A stretch of DNA of 64,000 nt from Eunapius fragilis (GCA_963681505.1 OY811979.1:1970714-2034713), one strand, 5' to 3'; numbered from the stretch's first letter, positions 26,301 to 38,829 are shown. Numbers and translations are program-made. Notes: generated by a model from the sequence alone, not told the origin.

Positions 26301-29300
26301 CACCTGCAGGAGTCAAGTATGTCAGTATAAATGACTCCTGCAGGAGTCAAGTATTTCAATGTATGACTCAAGTATTTCAATGTATGACTCCTGAAGGAGT
26401 CAAATATATCATTATGTATGACTATTGCAGGAGTCAAGTCTATACTTGCATGACTCCTGCAGGAGTCAAGTATTTCAATGTATGACTCCTGCAGGAGTCA
26501 AGTATGTCAGTATGTATGACTCCTGCAGGAGTCAACTATTTATTTGCATGACTCCTGCAGGAGTCAATGTATGACTACTGCAGGAGTCAAATATGTCATT
26601 ATGAATGACTCCTGCAAGAGTCAAGTATCTCCATGCATGACTCCTGCAAGAGTCATAAATGTCAGTATGAATGACTCCTGCAGGAGTCATATGTCAATTT
26701 GTATGACTCCCGCAGGAGTGAGCAATCTCCATGTATGACTCCTGCAAGAGTATGAGTCCTGCAGGAGTCAAGTATGTCAATATGAATGACTCCTGTAGGA
26801 GTCAACTATTTATTTGCATGACTCCTGTAGGAGTCAAGTACGTCCGTTTGTATGACTGCTGTAGGAGTCAAATATGTTACAAAGAATGACTCCTGCTGGA
26901 GTCAAGTATTTCAATGTATGACTCCTACCAGAGTCAAATTCGTCAGTACGCATGACTCCAGCAGGAGTCAAATAATTCAATGAATGACTCCTGCAGGAGT
27001 AAAGTATGTCAATATGTATGACTCCTCCAGTAGTCAATTATCTCCATGCATGACTCCTGCAGGAGTCAAGTATGTCAGTATGGAACACTCCTGCAGGAGT
27101 CAAGTATCTCAATGTATGACTCCTGCAGGAGTCAAGTGTCTCCATGCATGACTCCTGAAGGAGTCAAGTATGTCAGTATGTATGACTCCTGCAGGAGTCA
27201 AGTATCTCCATGCATGACTCCTGCAGGAGTCAAGTAGGTCAGTATGAATGACTCCTGCTGGAGTCATTTGTCAATTTGTATGACTCCTGCAGGAGTCAGC
27301 AATTTCCATGTATGACTCCTGCAGGAGTCAAGTATGTCATAATGTATGAGTCCTGCCGGAGTCAAGTATGTAAATATGTATGACTCCTGTAGGTGTCAAC
27401 TATGTATTTGCATGACTCCTGCAGGAGTCAAGTAAGTCAGTTTGTATGACTGCTGCAAGAGTCAAATATGTTACAATGAATGACTCCTGCAGGAGTCAAG
27501 TATGTCAGTATGCAAGACTCCTGCAGGAGTCAAGTATCTCAATGTATGACTCCTGCAGGAGTCAAGTATCTCCAAGCATGACTCTTGGGGGAGTCAAGTA
27601 TGTCAATATGTCTAATTCCTGAAGGAGTCAAGTATTTCAATGTATGACTACTGCAGAAGTCAAGTATATCAATATGTATGACTCCTGCAGGAGTCAAGTA
27701 TCTCCATGTATGACTCCTGAAGGAGTCAAGTTTGTCAGTATCAATGACTACTACAGGAGCCATATGTCAATATGTATGACTCCTGCAGGAGTGAGCAATC
27801 TCCATGTATGACTCCTGCAGGAGTAAAATATGTCACTATGAATGACTCCTGCAGGAGTCACGTATTTCAATATATGACTCCTGCAGGAGTGAAGTACTTC
27901 ATTGAATGACGCCTGCAGGAGTCAAGAATGTCAATATATATGACTCTTGCAGGAGTCAAGGATCACCATACATGAAACCTGCAGGAGTCTAGTATGTCAG
28001 TATCAATGACTCCTGCAGGAGTCAAGTATTTCAATGTATGACTCAAGTATTTCAATGTATGACTCCTGCAGGAGTCAAATATATCATTATGTATGACTAT
28101 TGCAGGAGTCAACTCTATACTTAGATGTCAATATGTATGACTTCTGCAGGAGTCAAGTATATCAATGCATGACTCCTACAGGAGTGAAAAATCTCCATGT
28201 ATGACTCCTGCAGGAGTCAAATATGTCACTATGAATGACTCCTGCAGGAGTGAAGTATTTCAATGAATGACTCCTGCAGGAGTGAAGTATTTCAATGAAT
28301 GACTCCTACCGGAGTGAAGTATTTCAATGAATGACTCCTGCAGTAGTCAAGAATGTCAATATGAATGACTCTTGCAGGAGTCAAGGGTCTCCGTGCATGA
28401 CACCTGCAGGAGTCAAGTATGTCAGTATAAATGACTCCTGCAGGAGTCAAGTCTATACTTGCATGACTCCTGCAGGAGTCAAGTATGTCAGTATGTATGA
28501 CTCCTGCAGGAGTCAACTATTTATTTGCATGACTCCTGCAGGAGTCAATGTATGACTACTGCAGGAGTCAAATATGTCATTATGAATGACTCCTGCAAGA
28601 GTGAAGTATTTCAATGAATGACTCCTGCAGTAGTCAAGAATGTCAATATGAATGACTCTTGCAGGAGTCAAGGGTCTCCGTGCATGACACCTGCAGGAGT
28701 CAAGTATGTCAGTATAAATGACTCCTGCAGGAGTCAAGTATTTCAATGTATGACTCAAGTATTTCAATGTATGACTCCTGAAGGAGTCAAATATATCATT
28801 ATGTATGACTATTGCAGGAGTCAAGTCTATACTTGCATGACTCCTGCAGGAGTCAAGTATTTCAATGTATGACTCCTGCAGGAGTCAAGTATGTCAGTAT
28901 GTATGACTCCTGCAGGAGTCATGTATGTCAGTATGTATGACTCCTGCAGGAGTCAACTATTTATTTGCATGACTCCTGCAGGAGTCAATGTATGACTACT
29001 GCAGGAGTCAAATATGTCATTATGAATGACTCCTGCAAGAGTCAAGTATCTCCATGCATGACTCCTGCAGGAGTCATAAATGTCAGTATGAATGACTCCT
29101 GCAGGAGTCATATGTCAATTTGTATGACTCCCGCAGGAGTGAGCAATCTCCATGTATGACTCCTGCAAGAGTATGAGTCCTGCAGGAGTCAAGTATGTCA
29201 ATATGAATGACTCCTGTAGGAGTCAACTATTTATTTGCATGACTCCTGTAGGAGTCAAGTACGTCCGTTTGTATGACTGCTGTAGGAGTCAAATATGTTT

Positions 29301-32300
29301 ACAAAGAATTACTCCTGCTGGAGTCAAGTATTTCAATGTATGACTCCTACCAGAGTCAAATTCGTCAGTACGCATGACTCCAGCAGGAGTCAAATAATTC
29401 AATAAATGACTCCTGCAGGAGTGATGTATTTCAATGAATGACTCCTGCCGGAGTGAAGTTTTTCAATGAATGACTCCTGCAGTAGTCAAGAATGTCAATA
29501 TGTATGACTCTTGCAGGAGTCAAGGGTCTCCGTGCATGACACCTGCAGGAGTCAAGTATGTCAGTATCAATGACTCCTGCAGGAGTCAAGTATTTCAATG
29601 TATGACTCAAGTATTTCAATGTATGACTCCTGAAGGAGTCAAATATATCATTATGTATGACTATTGCAGGAGTCAAGTCTATACTTGCATGACTCCTGCA
29701 GGAGTCAAGTGTGTCAGTATGTATGACTCCTGCAGGAGTCAACTATTTATTTGCATGACTCTTGCAGGAGTCAATGTATGACTACTGCAGGAGTCAAATA
29801 TGTCATTATGAATGACTCCTGCAAGAGTGAAGTATTTCAATGAATGACTCCTGCAGTAGTCAAGAATGTCAATATGTATGACTCTTGCAGGAGTCAAGGG
29901 TCTCCGTGCATGACACCTGCAGGAGTCAAGTATGTCAGTATAAATGACTCCTGCAGGAGTCAAGTATTTCAATGTATGACTCAAGTATTTCAATGTATGA
30001 CTCCTGAAGGAGTCAAATATATCATTATGTATGACTATTGCAGGAGTCAAGTCTATACTTGCATGACTCCTGCAGGAGTCAAGTATTTCAATGTATGACT
30101 CCTGCAGGAGTCAAGTATGTCAGTATGTATGACTCCTGCAGGAGTCAACTATTTATTTGCATGACTCCTGCAGGAGTCAATGTATGACTACTGCAGGAGT
30201 CAAATATGTCATTATGAATGACTCCTGCAAGAGTCAAGTATCTCCATGCATGACTCCTGCAGGAGTCATAAATGTCAGTATGAATGACTCCTGCAGGAGT
30301 CATATGTCAATTTGTATGACTCCCGCAGGAGTGAGCAATCTCCATGTATGACTCCTGCAAGAGTATGAGTCCTGCAGGAGTCAAGTATGTCAATATGAAT
30401 GACTCCTGTAGGAGTCAACTATTTATTTGCATGACTCCTGTAGGAGTCAAGTACGTCCGTTTGTATGACTGCTGTAGGAGTCAAATATGTTACAAAGAAT
30501 GACTCCTGCTGGAATCAAGTATTTCAATGTATGACTCCTACCAGAGTCAAATTCGTCAGTACGCATGACTCCAGCAGGAGTCAAATAATTCAATGAATGA
30601 CTCCTGCAGGAGTAAAGTATGTCAATATGTATGACTCCTCCACGAGTCATTATCTCCATGCATGACTCCTGCAGGAGTCAAGTATGTCAGTATGGAACAC
30701 TCCTGCAGGAGTCAAGTATCTCAATGTATGACTCCTGCAGGAGTCAAGTGTCTCCATGCATGACTCCTGAAGGAGTCAAGTATGTCAGTATGTATGACTC
30801 CTGCAGGAGTCAAGTATCTCCATGCATGACTCCTGCAGGAGTCAAGTAGGTCAGTATGAATGACTCCTGCTGGAGTCATATGTCAATTTGTATGACTCCT
30901 GCAGGAGTCAGCAATTTCCATGTATGACTCCTGCAGGAGTCAAGTATGTCAAAATGTATGAGTCCTGCAGGAGTCAAGTATGTCAATATGTATGACTCCT
31001 GTAGGTGTCAACTATGTATTTGCATGACTCCTGCAGGAGTCAAGTAAGTCAGTTTGAATGACTGCTGCAAGAGTCAAATATGTTACAATGAATGACTCCT
31101 GCAGGAGTCAAGTATGTCAGTATGCAAGACTCCTGCAGGAGTCAAGTATCTCAATGTATGACTCCTGCATGAGTCAAGTACCTCCAAGCATGACTCCTGG
31201 GGGAGTCAAGTATGTCAATATGTCTAATTCCTGCAGGAGTCAAGTATTTCAATGTATGATTACTGCAGAAGTCAAGTATATCAATATGTATGACTCCTGC
31301 AGGAGTCAAGTATCTCCATGTATGACTCCTGAAGGAGTCAAGTTTGTCAGTATCAATGACTACTACAGGAGCCATATGTCAATATGTATGACTCCTGCAG
31401 GAGTGAGCAATCTCCATGTATGACTCCTGCAGGAGTAAAATATGTCACTATGAATGACTCCTGCAGGAGTCACGTATTTCAATATATGACTCCTGCAGGA
31501 GTGAAGTATTTCATTGAATGACGCCTGCAGGAGTCAAGAATGTCAATATATATGACTCTTGCAGGAGTCAAGGATCACCATACATGAAACCTGCAGGAGT
31601 CTAGTATGTCAGTATCAATGACTCCTGCAGGAGTCAAGTATTTCAATGTATGACTCAAGTATTTCAATGTATGACTCCTGCAGGAGTCAAATATATCATT
31701 ATGTATGACTATTGCAGGAGTCAACTCTATACTTAGATGTCAATATGTATGACTTCTGCAGGAGTCAAGTATCTCAATGCATGACTCCTACAGGAGTGAA
31801 AAATCTCCATGTATGACTCCTGCAGGAGTCAAATATGTCACTATGAATGACTCCTGCAGGAGTGAAGTATTTCAATGAATGACTCCTGCAGGAGTGAAGT
31901 ATTTCAATGAATGACTCCTGCCGGAGTGAAGTATTTCAATGAATGACTCCTGCAGTAGTCAAGAATGTCAATATGTATGACTCTTGCAGGAGTCAAGGGT
32001 CTCCGTGCATGACACCTGCAGGAGTCAAGTATGTCAGTATCAATGACTCCTGCAGGAGTCAAGTATTTCAATGTATGACTCAAGTATTTCAATGTATGAC
32101 TCCTGAAGGAGTCAAATATATCATTATGTATGACTATTGCAGGAGTCAAGTCTATACTTGCATGACTCCTGCAGGAGTCAAGTATGTCAGTATGTATGAC
32201 TCCTGCAGGAGTCAACTATTTATTTGCATGACTCCTGCAGGAGTCAATGTATGACTACTGCGGGAGTCAAATATGTCATTATGAATGACTCCTGCAAGAG

Positions 32301-33130
32301 TGAAGTATTTCAATGAATGACTCCTGCAGTAGTCAAGAATGTCAATATGTATGACTCTTGCAGGAGTCAAGGGTCTCCGTGCATGACACCTGCAGGAGTC
32401 AAGTATGTCAGTATAAATGACTCCTGCAGGAGTCAAGTATTTCAATGTATGACTCAAGTATTTCAATGTATGACTCCTGAAGGAGTCAAATATATCATTA
32501 TGTATGACTATTGCAGGAGTCAAGTCTATACTTGCATGACTCCTGCAGGAGTCAAGTATTTCAATGTATGACTCCTGCAGGAGTCAAGTATGTCAGTATG
32601 TATGACTCCTGCAGGAGTCAACTATTTATTTGCATGACTCCTGCAGGAGTCAATGTATGACTTCTGCAGGAGTCAAATATGTCATTATGAATGACTCCTG
32701 CAAGAGTCAAGTATCTCCATGCATGACTCCTGCAGGAGTCATAAATGTCAGTATGAATGACTCCTGCAGGAGTCATATGTCAATTTGTATGACTCCCGCA
32801 GGAGTGAGCAATCTCCATGTATGACTCCTGCAAGAGTATGAGTCCTGCAGGAGTCAAGTATGTCAATATGAATGACTCCTGTAGGAGTCAACTATTTATT
32901 TGCATGACTCCTGTAGGAGTCAAGTACGTCCGTTTGTATGACTGCTGTAGGAGTCAAATATGTTACAAAGAATGACTCCTGCTGGAGTCAAGTATTTCAA
33001 TGTATGACTCCTACCAGAGTCAAATTCGTCAGTACGCATGACTCCAGCAGGAGTCAAATAATTCAATGAATGACTCCTGCAGGAGTAAAGTATGTCAATA
33101 TGTATGACTCCTCCACGAGTCATTTATCTC
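23381..33130 (+). repeat. About 3.6-kb higher-order repeats
   Basis: Matching landmark series start at 23,381, 27,046 and about 30,660 (spacings 3,665 and 3,614 bp), with an earlier diverged start at 18,781. Within each, sub-blocks with the paired TGACTCAAGTATTTCAATG half-unit recur, for example 24,666 and 25,040, then 25,857 and 26,231, then 29,470 and 29,844, about 374 bp apart. This is nested, hierarchical satellite amplification. Confidence 0.85.
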
Positions 33131-36100
33131 CATGCATGACTCCTGCAGGAGTCAAGTATGTCAGTATGCAAGACTCCTGCAGGAGTCAAGTATCTCAATG
33201 TATGACTCCTGCAAGAGTCAAGTATCTCCATGCATGACTCCTGCAGGAGTCAAGTATGTCAGTATGTATGACTCCTGCAGGAGTCAAGTATGTCTCTCAA
33301 GAATTTCAATGTATGACTCCTGCAGGAGTCAAGTATTTCAATTATGACTCTGCAGGAGTCAAGTATGTCAATATGTCTGACTCCTGCAGGAGTCAAGCAT
33401 TTCAATGTATGACTCCTGCAGGAGTCAAGTATTTCAATATGTATGACTCCTGCAGGAGTCAAGTATGTCAGTATGCATGATTCCTGCAGGAGTCAACTAT
33501 ATATTTGCATGTCTCCTGCAGCAGGAGTCAAGTATGTCAGTATGCAAGACTCCTGCAGGAGTCAAGTATCTCAATGTATGACTCCTGCAGGAGTCAAGTA
33601 TCTCCGAGCAAGACTCCTACAGGAGTCAAGTATGTCAATATGTCTGACTCCTGCAGGAGTCAAGTATTTCAATGTATGACTCCTGCAGGAGTCAAGTATA
33701 TCAATATGTATGACTCCTGCAGGAGTCAAGTATCTCCATGTATGACTCCTGAAGGAGTCAAGTATGTCAGTATCAATGACTACTACAGGAGCCATATGTC
33801 AATATGTATGACTCCTGCAGGAGTGAGCAATCTCCATGTATGACTCCTGCAGGAGTAATATATGTCACTATCAATGACTCCTGCAGGAGTCACGTATTTC
33901 AATATATGACTCCTGCAGGAGTGAAGTATTTCATTGAATGACTCCTGCAGGAGTCAAGAATGTCAATATGTATGACTCTTGCAGGAGTCAAGGATCTCCA
34001 TACATGAAACCTGCAGGAGTCAAGTATGTCAGTATCAATGACTCCTGCAGGAGTCAAGTATCTCAATGTATGACTCCTGCAGGATTGAAGTATTTCAATG
34101 TATGACTCCCGCTGGAGTCAATTATGTCAATACGTATGACTCCTGCAAGAGTCAAGTATCTCCATGCATGACTCCTGCAGGAGTCATGTATTTCAATGTA
34201 TGACTCAAGTATTTCAATGTATGACTCCTGCAGGAGTCAAATATATCATTATGTATGACTATTGCAGGAGTCAACTCTATACTTAGATGTCAATATGTAT
34301 GACTTCTGCAGGAGTCAAGTATCTCAATGTATGACTCCTGCAGGATTGAAGTATTTCAATGTATGACTCCCGCTGGAGTCAAGTATTTCAATGAATGACT
34401 TCTGCAGTAGTCAAGAATGTCAATATGAATGACTCTTGCAGGAGTCAAGGGTCTCCGTGCATGACACCTGCAGGAGTCAAGTATGTCAGTATAAATGACT
34501 CCTGCAGGAGTCAAGTATTTCAATGTATGACTCAAGTATTTCAATGTATGACTCCTGAAGGAGTCAAATATATCATTATGTATGACTATTGCAGGAGTCA
34601 AGTCTATACTTGCATGACTCCTGCAGGAGTCAAGTATTTCAATGTATGACTCCTGCAGGAGTCAAGTATGTCAGTATGTATGACTCCTGCAGGAGTCAAC
34701 TATTTATTTGCATGACTCCTGCAGGAGTCAATGTATGACTACTGCAGGAGTCAAATATGTCATTATGAATGACTCCTGCAAGAGTCAAGTATCTCCATGC
34801 ATGACTCCTGCAGGAGTCATAAATGTCAGTATGAATGACTCCTGCAGGAGTCATATGTCAATTTGTATGACTCCCGCAGGAGTGAGCAATCTCCATGTAT
34901 GACTCCTGCAAGAGTATGAGTCCTGCAGGAGTCAAGTATGTCAATATGAATGACTCCTGTAGGAGTGAACTATTTATTTGCATGACTCCTGTAGGAGTCA
35001 AGTACGTCCGTTTGTATGACTGCTGTAGGAGTCAAATATGTTACAAAGAATGACTCCTGCTGGAGTCAAGTATTTCAATGTATGACTCCTACCAGAGTCA
35101 AATTCGTCAGTACGCATGACTCCAGCAGGAGTCAAATTATTCAATGAATGACTCCTGCAGGAGTAAAGTATGTCAATATGTATGACTCCTCCACGAGTCA
35201 TTTATCTCCATGCATGACTCCTGCAGGAGTCAAGTATGTCAGTATGCAAGACTCCTGCAGGAGTCAAGTATCTCAATGTATGACTCCTGCAAGAGTCAAG
35301 TATCTCCATGCATGACTCCTGCAGGAGTCAAGTATGTCAGTATGTATGACTCCTGCAGGAGTCAAGTATGTCTCTCAAGAATTTCAATGTATGACTCCTG
35401 CAGGAGTCAAGTATTTCAATTATGACTCTGGAGGAGTCAAGTATGTCAATATGTCTGACTCCTGCAGGAGTCAAGCATTTCAATGTATGACTCCTGCAGG
35501 AGTCAAGTATTTCAATATGTATGACTCCTGCAGGAGTCAAGTATGTCAGTATGCATGATTCCTGCAGGAGTCAACTATATATTTGCATGTCTCCTGCAGC
35601 AGGAGTCAAGTATGTCAGTATGCAAGACTCCTGCAGGAGTCAAGTATCTCAATGTATGACTCCTGCAGGAGTCAAGTATCTCCGAGCAAGACTCCTGCAG
35701 GAGTCAAGTATGTCAATATGTCTGACTCCTGCAGGAGTCAAGTATTTCAATGTATGACTCCTGCAGGAGTCAAGTATATCAATATGTATGACTCCTGCAG
35801 GAGTCAAGTATCTCCATGTATGACTCCTGAAGGAGTCAAGTATGTCAGTATCAATGACTACTACAGGAGCCATATGTCAATATGTATGACTCCTGCAGGA
35901 GTGAGCAATCTCCATGTATGACTCCTGCAGGAGTAATATATGTCACTATCAATGACTCCTGCAGGAGTCACGTATTTCAATATATGACTCCTGCAGGAGT
36001 GAAGTATTTCATTGAATGACTCCTGCAGGAGTCAAGAATGTCAATATGTATGACTCTTGCAGGAGTCAAGGATCTCCATACATGAAACCTGCAGGAGTCA

Positions 36101-36440
36101 AGTATGTCAGTATCAATGACTCCTGCAGGAGTCAAGTATCTCAATGTATGACTCCTGCAGGATTGAAGTATTTCAATGTATGACTCCCGCTGGAGTCAAT
36201 TATGTCAATACGTATGACTCCTGCAAGAGTCAAGTATCTCCATGCATGACTCCTGCAGGAGTCAAGTATGTCAGTATCAATGACTCCTGCAGAAGTCATA
36301 TGTCAATTTGTATGACTCCTGAAGGTGTGAGCAATCTCCATGTATGACTCCTGCAGGAGTCAAGTATGTTAGAATGTATGAGTCCTGCAGGAGTCAAGTA
36401 TGTCAATATGTATGACTCCTGCAGGAGTCAACTATATATT
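32875..36440 (+). repeat. 2,078-bp higher-order repeat, second occurrence
   Basis: This is a direct copy of 15,181-18,750 at an offset of 17,691 bp, with the internal 2,078-bp period kept (33,132 and 35,210). Here it runs straight into composite element B. In the first occurrence the corresponding neighbour, element A, is inverted and separated by the hairpin insert. Confidence 0.9.
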
Positions 36441-36566
36441 TGCATGACTCCTGCAGGAGTCAAGTATGTCGGATTGGATGACTGCTGCTGGAGTCTAATA
36501 TGTCAGAATGTATGACTCCTGCTGGAGTCAACTATATATTTGCATGACTCCTGCAGAAGTCAAATA

Positions 36567-36694
36567 TGTGATGTCTGATACACAACTAAATCCAAAACCG
36601 GGATTATGGAATGTCAATTACAACGTGCACTCAACTTAAATAGTCCAATTTATGCAATCACTGCGCATGCTCCTACTAAGTCCAGTTCTTCACA
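36567..36694 (-). repeat. Inverted LTR (copy B left terminus)
   Basis: 128-bp LTR in inverted orientation, beginning TGTGATGTC and ending CTTCACA next to the inverted polypurine tract. Confidence 0.8.
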
Positions 36695-36798
36695 TATCTT
36701 TTCCCCTAAGAAAAACCCGCTTGATATTTTTCAACTTGCTTCTTGTTTCTCCTAGGTCTTCCTTCGGGTTCCCGTACATCCGGTACCTGCCTATTCGG

Positions 36799-37207
36799 GC
36801 GAGAAGGTATAATTTTGGGCAAGCGCTGTCAGAAATGTTAAGAGACAGGCTCGTGTGTGGAGTAAATGATGAAAGAATCCAAAAAAGGTTGCTGTTGAAA
36901 GCAAAACTGGTGATAAAAGATGGGATAGTGCCTAAGTTTTGTAAGGCTCGCCCGGTGCCATATGCTTTGAAGGGACAGGTGGAAGAAGAGTTGGATAGAC
37001 TGACCAGGGAGGGTATTTTAGAGCCAGTGGAAATAGCAGAATGGGCAGCCCCAATAGTGCCAGTGGTGAAGACAGATAAAAAGATTAGGATTTGTGGTGA
37101 TTTCCGGTTAACAATAAACCCAGCTTTGGAAGTAGATAGATATCCTATTCCAAAAATAGAGGGATTTGTTAGCCACCTTACCAGGAGGGAAGATGTTTTC
37201 AAAACTG
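36799..37207 (+). pseudogene. gag-RT fusion fragment, copy B
   Basis: The same gag motif and RT N-terminal motifs as copy A. One extra G in the segment after YPIPKIE (near 37,160) shifts the frame, so the conserved LPGGKMFSKLDLSSG end is out of frame. Non-functional. Confidence 0.8.
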
Positions 37208-37238
37208 GACCTCAGCTCAGGCGTGACTACCCGCTGAA

Positions 37239-37271
<33 letters not shown>

Positions 37272-37458
37272 CAACAGGGATTCCCCCATATACGGCGAGT
37301 GAAGCGGGAATAGCTCGAGCCTTAAATCTCCGGCGAACAGCCGGCGAATTGTAGCCGAGAGAGGCAGCAGCGCTCGGTAGTCGGTCGGCCAAAGTTGACC
37401 TGGAATGGCGCGTCATAGAGGGTGAGAACCCCGTACGCGGCCGATTGGCTGCCGAGAT
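37208..37458 (+). pseudogene. 28S rRNA 5'-end fragment, copy B
   Basis: Same fragment as copy A. The near-universal AGTAACGGCGAG is altered to ATATACGGCGAG (37,286-37,298), a change not tolerated in a working rRNA. This agrees with a decaying captured copy. Confidence 0.9.
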
Positions 37459-37761
37459 ATTAGGTGGCTTTGGAGACATCAGGATCAGATACGGAAACGC
37501 AGTACTGGGTGCTTGGAGGAGTGGATTCCGACAGAGGAAGTCACTGGAACAGCAAACGAGAATGAACAGGAAACAAGACAACACGACGAAGTACCCAGAC
37601 AAGTTGGAGTAGAGGAAAGACTGGATGACTATGATGCAGTACTAGAGGAGGCAGAGCAAGGAGGGGGACCGAATAGGCAGGTACCGGATGTACGGGAACC
37701 CGAAGGAAGACCTAGGAGAAACAAGAAGCAAGTTGAAAAATATCAAGCGGGTTTTTCTTAG
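37453..37761 (+). pseudogene. Integrase C-terminal fragment, copy B
   Basis: The frame carries WLWRHQDQIRKR (about 37,462-37,500), an acidic linker rich in Glu and Asp, and a basic RPRRNKKQ segment before the stop at 37,759. It differs from copies A and C at one codon (Glu against Lys or Val). The catalytic core is absent. Confidence 0.75.
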
Positions 37762-37772
37762 GGGAAAAGATA

Positions 37773-37900
37773 TGTGAAGAACTGGACTTAGTAGGAGCAT
37801 GCGCAGTGATTGCATTAATTGGACTATTTAAGTTGAGTGCACGTTGTAATTGACATTCCATAATCCCGGTTTTGGATTTAGTTGTGTATCAGACATCACA
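37773..37900 (+). repeat. LTR (copy B right terminus)
   Basis: 128-bp LTR with TG...CA ends and a TATTTAAG box near 37,827. It is immediately preceded by the polypurine tract AGGGGAAAAGATA. Confidence 0.8.
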
Positions 37901-38829
37901 AAGTATGTCAGATGGGATGATTGCTTCAGGAGTCAAATATGTCACTATCAATGACTCCTACAGGAGTCAAGTATTTCAATGTATGACTCCTACAAGAGTC
38001 AAGTTTGTCAGTATGCATGAGTACTGCAGGAGTCAAATATTTCAATGAATGACTCCTGCAGGAGTAAAATATGTCAATTTGTATGACTCCTGCAGGAGTC
38101 AAGTATCTCATTGTATGACTCCTGCAGGAGTCAAGTATGTCACTATGCAAGACTCCTGCAGGAGTCAAGTATTTCAATGTATGACTCCTGCAGGAGTCAA
38201 GGATGTCAATATGTATGACTTCTGCAGGAGTCAAGTATCTCCATGCATGACTCCTACAGGAGTGAAAAATCTCCATGTATGACTCCTGCAGGAGTCAAGT
38301 ATGTCAGTATGTATGACACCAGCCTGAGTCAAATATGTCACTATGAATGACTCCTGCAGGAGTCAAGTATTTCAATGTATGACTCCTGCAGGAGTGAAGT
38401 ATTTCAATGAATGACTCCTACTGGAGTCAAGAATGTCAATATGTATGACTCTTGCAGGAGTCAAGGATCTCCATGCATGACACCTGCAGGAGTCAAGTAT
38501 TTCAATGTATGACTCCTGCAGGAGTGAAGTATTTCAATGAATGACTCCTACAGGAGTCAAGAATGTCAATATGTATGACTCTTGCAGGAGTCAAGGATCT
38601 CCATGCATGACACCTGCAGGAGTCAAGTATGTCAGTATCAATGACTCCTGCAGGAGTCAAGTATTTCAATGTATGACTCAAGTATTTCAATGTATGACTC
38701 CTGCAGGAGTCAAATATATCATTATGTATGACTCTTGCAGGAGTCAACTCTATACTTGCATGACTCCTGCAGGAGTCATGTATTTCAATGTATGACTCCT
38801 GCAGGAGTCAAGTATGTCAGTATGTATGA
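37901..38829 (+). repeat. Palindromic TGACTCC satellite
   Basis: About 28 units of 32-34 bp, plus orientation, between element B and the low-copy block. It contains one extra run of about four units (around 38,380-38,510) that is absent from copy C. Confidence 0.95.

Larger units (their letters stand above)
15181..36566 (+). repeat. Palindromic TGACTCC satellite, main array (21.4 kb)
   Basis: Roughly 650 units of 32-34 bp: an 18-bp perfect palindrome TGACTCCTGCAGGAGTCA (with a PstI site CTGCAG at its centre) followed by a 14-16-bp linker such as AGTATTTCAATGTA or AGTATGTCAATATGTA. Linkers vary more than the core, and rare shortened or half units occur (TGACTCAAGTATTTCAATG). Stop-free frames giving Thr-Pro-Ala-Gly-Val or Asp-Ser-Cys-Arg-Ser repeats occur on both strands because the core is palindromic. 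They restart every few hundred bases and show no gene structure. Confidence 0.97.
36567..37900 (+). mobile_element. Composite Ty3/gypsy-28S foldback element, copy B
   Basis: Same architecture as copy A, in plus orientation: inverted LTR 36,567-36,694, inverted integrase tail 36,695-36,798, gag-RT 36,799-37,207, 28S 37,208-37,458, integrase C-terminus to 37,761, polypurine tract 37,759-37,772 and LTR 37,773-37,900. The terminal arms (36,567-36,798 and 37,669-37,900) are 232 bp each. The flanks read GTCAAATA on the left and AAGTATGTC on the right, giving the candidate imperfect 5-bp duplication AAATA/AAGTA. Confidence 0.87.

Noticed and set aside
12686-36347. Many 60-120-residue frames with Thr-Pro-Ala-Gly-Val or Asp-Ser-Cys-Arg-Ser repeats
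   Set aside because: They are translations of the palindromic satellite in arbitrary frames, and equivalent frames exist on the opposite strand.
37208-37458. Functional rRNA gene
   Set aside because: Only about 250 nt of the 28S 5' end is present, flanked by retroelement sequence, and copy B is mutated in a universally conserved segment.
36690-37602. Minus-strand frames of 117-170 codons across elements A, B and C
   Set aside because: They are antisense shadows of the gag-RT, 28S and integrase segments; the sense frames carry recognisable motifs and these do not.
36567-37900. DNA transposon with terminal inverted repeats
   Set aside because: The inverted arms consist of an LTR with polypurine tract and integrase C-terminus, so they derive from a retrotransposon; no transposase is encoded.
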